Source: RUG12461 sp045657665 (GTDB taxonomy: Bacteria > Bacillota > Clostridia > Lachnospirales > Lachnospiraceae). Taken from it: DNA of 64,000 nt. The stretch lies in contig JAZOTN010000030.1 of NCBI GenBank assembly GCA_045657665.1, positions 62,001 through 126,000 on the forward strand, given 5' to 3'. The notes under the pieces were generated by a model, which did no database searches, had not been told where the DNA came from, and was given only the letters and a program-made list of their open reading frames with translations. Of the stretch, positions 58,261 through 64,000 are shown piece after piece; positions within the stretch are counted from its first letter, which is position 1, and each line of letters opens with the position of its first letter. The position numbers and the translations under genes were made by a program.

Positions 58261-59115
58261 ATGCAGCTGATCGATATTACAGAAGATAATGCGTATGAAT
58301 TTACGGGACTTCTGGGTGAAGATATGGCGGAAAACCTGGAAAGGACTTTTTACCGTGCGCTTGCGGTGAGAGAAGAGGATGATGCTTCTCCATCCGCTCT
58401 GATGGTCTGGGAGCTTGTAAATGCGGAGGATGAGGAGAAAGACACCGAAAGCTCGATTAAGCTCCTGACGGTCGAAAATGAAGGAGCCGGAGAAGAGCTC
58501 ATGAGAGAGTACACCGAGCGGATCGTCGATGACGGAGTTGTCCGTTCCCGCTTTATGATCCCCGCGAAAAAGGAAGCGATAGAACGTAAGCTGTTAAAGC
58601 AGGAAGGCTTTACCGTAAAGCTCCAGGAGGGGGATAAGATCGTGGTGAAAGTGGGAGAATTCGAAAAACTCCCTCTCATGAAGATCCGTAAGGAGGGCCC
58701 GAATCTTCATGCCATCAGCGATGTCACGGTCCGTCAGTTCCGAAAGGGGATATGGCGGTGCATCGAATCTGGTTTCCGTGGTGTTTGCGAGGACCTTTCC
58801 TATCTCCCCATAAGCTGGTTTGATGCGGATGTTTCCTGCTACAGTGAGCAGGGGGAGGATATCAACGGATTTCTGCTCTTTCATAAGCACCCCTCGGGCG
58901 CTCTTTCCCTGCAGCTAATGGCGGCACTCGGCAAAGACTACCAGCAGACTCTGGTGAGTATGATGAGGCAATCCATCCTCGCCATGGAAGAAATCTATCC
59001 GCCGGAGACAAGAGTCATTCTGGACCGTCACAACGAGGCTTCTCTGAACCTTTCGGAAAAGCTGTTCCCGAGAGGATTCGGAAAGCCGGTATATATGGGA
59101 GTCAGGGAGGAATAA
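58261..59115 (+). CDS. two-domain GNAT-like protein
   Basis: This 284-residue protein lacks membrane segments. Its halves look like two acetyltransferase folds: residues 1-140 (FYRALAVREED, SSIKLLTVENEGAGEELMREY) and 150-284 (ENGF-like ISWFDADVSCYSEQ, SLQLMAALGKDYQQTLVSMMRQSI). The usual acetyl-CoA signature (Q/R-x-x-G-x-G/A) is only weakly visible, so it may be inactive. It lies 57 bases after the RsbW-like gene and two bases before the next gene, in the same direction. Its role is probably connected to this signalling operon. Confidence 0.6.
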   Translation: MQLIDITEDNAYEFTGLLGEDMAENLERTFYRALAVREEDDASPSALMVWELVNAEDEEKDTESSIKLLTVENEGAGEELMREYTERIVDDGVVRSRFMIPAKKEAIERKLLKQEGFTVKLQEGDKIVVKVGEFEKLPLMKIRKEGPNLHAISDVTVRQFRKGIWRCIESGFRGVCEDLSYLPISWFDADVSCYSEQGEDINGFLLFHKHPSGALSLQLMAALGKDYQQTLVSMMRQSILAMEEIYPPETRVILDRHNEASLNLSEKLFPRGFGKPVYMGVREE

Positions 59116-59117
59116 AT

Positions 59118-59906
59118 ATGTTAAAACCCGTCATTATTCTTTCAGAGGCAAATGAAGCATCGAGTGGTGTTCTCGGAGCAAAAACCTTCTGGATCGACAG
59201 GGGTATCTATCCGGTCTGGAGTTCTTTTAAGACTTCGGACATCAACTCCGTTGCGGAAAAATCGGACCTGTTTCTGATGCTTGCGCCGGAACACGGGAGC
59301 GATGAATATAATACCGCCTGTTATTATCTCAGGGATCTTTGCCTTGAGGAAGAAAAGCGCGTTTATCAGATCGGAAATCCAAAGACAAACGCCTATTTAA
59401 AAGCCACCATTCCGTCACTGTTTGTGGAGGGATGTTTTTTGCGTTCGGAGCAGGACATCGGAGATATCCTGACCCGGATCGCAGGAAGTGAAAAAGTGGA
59501 TATGGACAAAAAAGGCTTTGTTATCATCTGCGCGGATACAGCCTACTGCAGGAATCTCCGGATCGCTCTGAATGAACACTTTAATGTCGTCGTGACAGAC
59601 GGTCTCCTGGAAAACATGGAGCCCTTTTTATCGGATGCCACCTGTGTCCTGATCGGCCTTGATGTGAAGGGGGATTTCCTTGAGATGGCAAAACTGCGCG
59701 GATTACTCGCAAAAGCAAAAAAGACTGCAGATCTCCATGTGATCCTTCTTGCGGACACCAGGGCGCAGCAGGGCGAAGTCAACAAGTACCTCGGAAAGGA
59801 AGGACTGTGCCTGAATAAAGAGACGGATTTTGTCAAGAATGCCAAGTATCTTGTCAACCGGTATGCGGCCTACCTCGGACGGCAATACATGAAACCGGAG
59901 GAATAG
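59118..59906 (+). CDS. receiver-like signalling protein (degenerate)
   Basis: This 262-residue protein appears to contain two receiver-like folds. The C-terminal one (about 128-255) has hydrophobic strands FVIICAD, CVLIGLD and LHVILLADT and a Lys in CLNKETD, in the order of a receiver domain. The acidic pocket is incomplete. The N-terminal part (PVIILSEANEASS, LFLMLAPEHG) is less clear and could instead be a nucleotide-binding fold. It follows the GNAT-like gene by two bases. Phosphorylation is uncertain, so it may act as a protein-binding adaptor. Confidence 0.6.
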   Translation: MLKPVIILSEANEASSGVLGAKTFWIDRGIYPVWSSFKTSDINSVAEKSDLFLMLAPEHGSDEYNTACYYLRDLCLEEEKRVYQIGNPKTNAYLKATIPSLFVEGCFLRSEQDIGDILTRIAGSEKVDMDKKGFVIICADTAYCRNLRIALNEHFNVVVTDGLLENMEPFLSDATCVLIGLDVKGDFLEMAKLRGLLAKAKKTADLHVILLADTRAQQGEVNKYLGKEGLCLNKETDFVKNAKYLVNRYAAYLGRQYMKPEE

Positions 59907-59953
59907 AGGAAACTGCCGGAAAACCGGTTCATGCGAAATGAAAGGAAAAGCTT

Positions 59954-62900
59954 ATGGATGAGGTAAGGATCAATCAGCAGAAACAGGAAGAACTGCAGCA
60001 GAATCAGCAGGAGAAAAACGAGTATGTGTACGAGGATCTCCAGAATGTCCTGAAACAGCAGGAGGAGATGGCCAAAAATGAAATGGAGCAGGAGAAGCTG
60101 AACATTAATGAGTTTGAGGATCTCCTGAACCAGAGCTTTGACGAGTTTGAAATTTTTGAGGAAGATGATAAGGACTCTGAGATCCTTTCGCAGAAAAAGG
60201 CCGATGAGAATTTTCTGAAGGATATTGAGCAGGATTCGGAGATACAGGGAGAGTCTGCGACAAAGACAAAAAAGAGAAAAAAATGGAATCCCCATATAGA
60301 CAAAAAGAAGGTTGAGAAGGAATTCGAAGACCGGATGGATGAGGAAGAGATGGCATTCTTCTACGGCGATGCGGAGATGGATCTGACAGAGGACGATGAC
60401 ATAAAGCTGACAGACTATGTTGATATGGCGCCTCTCCGGGAAAGTGTTTCGAGAAGAGTGGATCATCTCCTTTCCGGTGAAAGGAAAAATCAGGCTTTGC
60501 TGGATCTCTGTTTTCAGATGCATGCGCTGACGGAGATAGATGCAGCAAAGTATCGTGATGCGGGTTTTGAAAAAGGCGGTATCGCCGGTGATTATCTCGC
60601 TCGATACGGTGATAAAAGGTTTCTTTCCTTTCTGGAGAGGGAGAAACTGATCCGCGTGATGAACCTGGGCGAGCTCTATCGGAAGAATCTTTATGCACCT
60701 GTTCCGGAGCGTTATCTCGCCAAAAAAAGTGACGATCCGAGAGATCCTGAGCTGATCCGTCAGTATGCGGCCTATCTCGTCAAACAATCCCCCGAGTACC
60801 GGGAGCTGAAATGCATCAATCAGATCGTGGGAGCCTTCGCTAAGAATAAAGCCGAAGACCTCAGAGCGCGTATCGGGACCGATGATCCCGGGGAGTACCT
60901 GGCAAAACAGCGGGAGAGCATGACAGAAGATCTCGATGAATCGGACAGAAGCTTCCTTGCGGAGAGCGAAGCACTTCTTGTGAAACTTGAAAACGAACAG
61001 TCTCCCCGGATCAGGGAGAGCATCCGTCGGCGGGATCAGGCTGATCAGCTCTTGGCATTAAAAAAAGGCTTTCGTGAATATCTCGATGACGAGAAAGCTG
61101 TGAAGGCTCTTGACCTTCCCCGGGATATGATTGCAAATAAGGTTGAGGAGCGCAAACTGGAGAAGGATGAGGTCTATCCGAGGCCGAATGAGGGAGAAGT
61201 GTTTCATTCCAGCCCGCAATACCGGAGAGTGGAGCTCACTTACCGGATGGCAAAGCTCCTTTCCGTAGGCTCTCTGGTAGGGGAGGCCCATAAGGCGCAA
61301 AAGAATATCAAGGGCGTGAAAACAGAGGGTGTCCTCATGAAGAGATATCAGGGTGATACCATAAACAAGGCACATAAGGAAAACGGCAAGCAGCTGTCCA
61401 CTGCCGCCAGAAAGCAGATCGCCGAGATCACCGTTCTGAATCTGATCTGCGGGATCAATCTGGATATGGCAAAGGATGTGATCGTAGAGAAAACCGCCGA
61501 GGGCAATGATCAGCTCATAGATGCCGTCCGTGTGGTTTCCGGTATGGATAAGGCTTTCGCGTCGATCTCCGGTTCCGCCATCGAAGATCTTACTTCTGAG
61601 GCAGCCTTCACCATGCAGTTTCTCGGGAATCAGCCCGGGGAGGTAAAGGAGAGGATTCTGAATTTAAGTCCCATGATGGTGGAAGCGGTTTTTCAGGATG
61701 ATCTCTCGAAAACGGCTCTCGAAGCGCTCCTGTCCCGTATTGATGCAGTGAAGAAGCTGATCCGTACTTTCGATAAGAAGAAGAAAAGTACAGAGAACTT
61801 TGCTGAAAAAAAGGTAAGGAAATATCTTAAGCAGGTCCGAAACAACTCGCAGCAGACCAGACTTGAAAACCTCGGGCTGGAATACAGGGAACTCCAGTTC
61901 ATGGTGGACAGGTACAAGGATTCTTTCCACAATCAGGTCAAAGACACGATCAGGTCTCTCCAAACAAGCACAAAGGCCGAATTCTTCCCTCAGGAGAAAA
62001 CGAGAGTGGAGAAGGCCATGAAGGGTCAGGAACAGCTCTTCCGTTCCGTTCTGATGGAACAGGTGGACCGGTATCTTGCCCTTCTCCGCTCACAGGATTT
62101 TGCGGAAAAGATCAGGGCAAATGATCCCACGGCTCTGGCGGTCAAAAGGGAGTATGAACAGAGCCTTCAGAACGGAGTAAAGCGTTACCGGGCCAAAATG
62201 GAGTCCATCGTCCGCACCCTGGATGGAGTAAAGACAAAAGAGGATCTTATGTCCTTTGCTTTCGCCCATGAGGTGATCAACGACAGAGAAGCCTTCTTTG
62301 CGGATGTGCAGAAAAGCCGTTATAAAAACAATGAAGACAGCGATTCCATGTATCTGGTAAAGGAATCGGTGCGCCTCCTTACCGAACGTGCTACAGACCC
62401 TGAGATCATAGGTCCGGAAGCCCTGGGTAAAAAGCTGAAGGAGCTGGACGGACAGTACAATTTTGCCATTGAAAACTGCCGGATGTATATCCAATCCCAT
62501 AAGCCCCTCATCGGCTTCTGGCATGAGGACGGAAGAAAGCGCTATGAGATGGTGCAGGAGCTGGAGAAACGTCTTCGCCGGGAAAAAGAGCGGATCAACG
62601 CAAACGGAAAGACCATCTCAAGCCTCATGATGACAAATGAGAAGCAGACAACGAATCTTTCCGAGCTCCTTGCGTTCGAAGAGCTGCAGACTGTAAAGCT
62701 GTCCTATCTTCGGATGAAAGAGGATGCAAAGGCGGAAGATGAGACGGGCCCCCTCGGACAGCTGGCAAAAAACAGGGAGGCATGCGAAAAGGAAACTCTC
62801 ATCGATCAAAAAGCGGTGAAGGATGCCGTCTCAAAGATCAGGGAAATAGAGAAACCGGAATTCTTTGCGCGGCTTCATCTGGCATCTCCGGAAGACGTGC

Positions 62901-64000
62901 TGAGGAACAAGGACCGGAACGATGCCGTCTTTTCGGAGATGGAAAAGGCCTATGGGGTTTTCCGGGACTATATGCTTGTCAACGGAGATCTGCACCCAAA
63001 AGACTGCGGCAATTGCGATGATGAAGAAAAAGCAGCGATGCGGATCCGGTACCGGGTTCTTCAGGATGTGAAAGGAGCCGCGGAGGAATACTACAGGACA
63101 GCAAAGGACCTGGCCCTCCATCCTCTCAGGTTTACATCGGAAGCGAGCTCGCTGGATAACCTTTCGCTCGAGGAACTCACAGCAAAGGAGAAGGAGGAGG
63201 CACAAGGAGAGAGAAAGTCCTATCTGAAGCTCCTGATCGATAGGAGGAAGAGTGAGAAGCTTCTTTCCGGTCTTGCGACAGTGGGCGGCATCACGGATTA
63301 TTTTGAAAAGACAAAAGAGAAGATCAAGACGGAAAATGCCGAGAAGAAGGATGATGCTGCGGTGGGGCTCCTGAAAGATCTTCTGAAGGATGCGCCGGAT
63401 CCGGTGCAGGAAAAGAAGCGGGTGATCTATCACCTGAAGGATGTCTTTAAAGAGAATAAGACCAAAGTCCAGGGTGAGCCGCCCAAATACCTTGTGGCCC
63501 ATCTCTGGGGGAAGAGCAATGCCGAGATCCGCGCATTTGTGACACGCCTGTATGCGGGGGAGCCGGCGGAAAGGATTAAGGCTCTGCAGGAGATCGTGGA
63601 ACGGGGCGCAAAAGAAGCAACGGTGCTCCTCCATAATATGAATAAGTATCCCGGGCGGATGACGGTGAATGGGGAGTATTATTACGGTCTGGCTCTTCGT
63701 TCTGCGGCTCTTTCGGATGCGTATCAGGCGCTGCAGGATCTTCAGAAGGAACAGAAGGAAAAGAACCCCGATCTGTCTCTGCCGGAGCTTTCGGATGAGA
63801 CGAAGGAAGATGTCCTCATTCGGATCGAGATCGCAAAAGAACTGGGGCTTGAGAAATATGAGGAACGGTTTGAAAACTACAAACTCCGTCTTCAGCAGGC
63901 AGGGGGTGAGAGAGGCTTATACAGCTACCTCGTCCATGTGAACGAAGAAGAGAAATTCCGGAAAGAAATGGGGCTTCTCCCCAGAACCCAGTTTTATCAC
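59954..64000 (+). CDS. giant Glu/Lys-rich protein (3' end outside window)
   Basis: The frame stays open from ATG 59954 to the window end, so at least 1349 residues are encoded. It is not a repeat protein by eye. The N-terminus is coiled-coil and acidic (QQKQEELQQNQQEK). Long charged helical parts then alternate with segments such as SSPQYRRVELTYRMAKLL and GWGK-like HLWGKSNAEIRAFVTRLYAG. No signal peptide or membrane helix is seen. I recognise no family. AAAGGAAAAG serves as ribosome site. It follows a complete SpoIIE/STAS/RsbW module and may be a large cytoplasmic scaffold or target controlled by it. Confidence 0.75.
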   Translation, partial: MDEVRINQQKQEELQQNQQEKNEYVYEDLQNVLKQQEEMAKNEMEQEKLNINEFEDLLNQSFDEFEIFEEDDKDSEILSQKKADENFLKDIEQDSEIQGESATKTKKRKKWNPHIDKKKVEKEFEDRMDEEEMAFFYGDAEMDLTEDDDIKLTDYVDMAPLRESVSRRVDHLLSGERKNQALLDLCFQMHALTEIDAAKYRDAGFEKGGIAGDYLARYGDKRFLSFLEREKLIRVMNLGELYRKNLYAPVPERYLAKKSDDPRDPELIRQYAAYLVKQSPEYRELKCINQIVGAFAKNKAEDLRARIGTDDPGEYLAKQRESMTEDLDESDRSFLAESEALLVKLENEQSPRIRESIRRRDQADQLLALKKGFREYLDDEKAVKALDLPRDMIANKVEERKLEKDEVYPRPNEGEVFHSSPQYRRVELTYRMAKLLSVGSLVGEAHKAQKNIKGVKTEGVLMKRYQGDTINKAHKENGKQLSTAARKQIAEITVLNLICGINLDMAKDVIVEKTAEGNDQLIDAVRVVSGMDKAFASISGSAIEDLTSEAAFTMQFLGNQPGEVKERILNLSPMMVEAVFQDDLSKTALEALLSRIDAVKKLIRTFDKKKKSTENFAEKKVRKYLKQVRNNSQQTRLENLGLEYRELQFMVDRYKDSFHNQVKDTIRSLQTSTKAEFFPQEKTRVEKAMKGQEQLFRSVLMEQVDRYLALLRSQDFAEKIRANDPTALAVKREYEQSLQNGVKRYRAKMESIVRTLDGVKTKEDLMSFAFAHEVINDREAFFADVQKSRYKNNEDSDSMYLVKESVRLLTERATDPEIIGPEALGKKLKELDGQYNFAIENCRMYIQSHKPLIGFWHEDGRKRYEMVQELEKRLRREKERINANGKTISSLMMTNEKQTTNLSELLAFEELQTVKLSYLRMKEDAKAEDETGPLGQLAKNREACEKETLIDQKAVKDAVSKIREIEKPEFFARLHLASPEDVLRNKDRNDAVFSEMEKAYGVFRDYMLVNGDLHPKDCGNCDDEEKAAMRIRYRVLQDVKGAAEEYYRTAKDLALHPLRFTSEASSLDNLSLEELTAKEKEEAQGERKSYLKLLIDRRKSEKLLSGLATVGGITDYFEKTKEKIKTENAEKKDDAAVGLLKDLLKDAPDPVQEKKRVIYHLKDVFKENKTKVQGEPPKYLVAHLWGKSNAEIRAFVTRLYAGEPAERIKALQEIVERGAKEATVLLHNMNKYPGRMTVNGEYYYGLALRSAALSDAYQALQDLQKEQKEKNPDLSLPELSDETKEDVLIRIEIAKELGLEKYEERFENYKLRLQQAGGERGLYSYLVHVNEEEKFRKEMGLLPRTQFYH

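Noticed and set aside
59870..60787. 305-codon minus-strand open frame
   Set aside because: It lies antisense to the continuous 4-kb frame starting at 59954. Its Leu/Phe-rich composition is the mirror of Glu/Lys codons.

Overview
The window reads as chromosomal DNA of a motile, Gram-positive member of the Clostridia, most likely Lachnospiraceae. This rests on gene content: CheV, GGDEF and HD-GYP proteins, SpoIIE phosphatase/STAS/RsbW-type partner switching, single-chain glycyl-tRNA synthetase, DUF1015 beside serC-serA, double-zinc-ribbon membrane proteins and lipoproteins with Gram-positive lipoboxes. No rRNA, canonical tRNA, CRISPR array or complete insertion sequence was found. The family assignment is an inference; no search was run.

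Layout. 1-7.7 kb: a signalling block (OmpR-type regulator, membrane diguanylate cyclase, LarE, AlaX-like editing protein, sensor kinase, lipoprotein, CheV). 7.8-11.7 kb: an acidic/lysine-rich membrane protein followed by hisH-hisF-ung. 11.7-15.3 kb: a possible PHO-box-controlled short transcript, a C11 (clostripain) peptidase and a TlpA-like thioredoxin with matching membrane anchors, and a secreted FliD-C-like protein. 15.4-16.5 kb: tgt.

16.5-34.9 kb is a visibly A+T-richer accessory region that separates tgt from yajC, genes that are neighbours in many bacteria. It holds an orphan antitoxin, a candidate structured RNA on the minus strand, a 1524-residue surface protein (papain-like, tandem duplicated domains, ricin lectin, about ten Ig-like repeats), a WG-type lipoprotein, a DUF4160 pair, an array of seven zinc-ribbon membrane proteins (one frameshifted), an Rpn/PDDEXK nuclease-transposase and an HD-GYP-like protein.

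35-40 kb: yajC, a ROK glucokinase, a REP-like palindrome, then a divergent two-gene operon in which a dicarboxylate/amino-acid symporter and a MATE transporter are each fused to an RsbW-like ATPase domain (degenerate in the symporter, apparently intact in the MATE). 40-49 kb: leuB-ilvD-ilvB-serC-serA, an A+T-rich orphan gene and DUF1015. 49-55.5 kb: M16 peptidase-era-recO, a lipoprotein with a possibly leaderless mRNA, glyQS. 55.7-64 kb: SpoIIE phosphatase, STAS, RsbW-like kinase, a GNAT-like protein, a degenerate receiver-like protein and a giant Glu/Lys-rich protein (more than 1349 residues) that runs off the end.

The most unusual candidates are the transporter-RsbW fusions, which may link transport to partner switching such as that encoded at 55.7-58.2 kb; the zinc-ribbon array; the minus-strand RNA; and the giant-protein operon.
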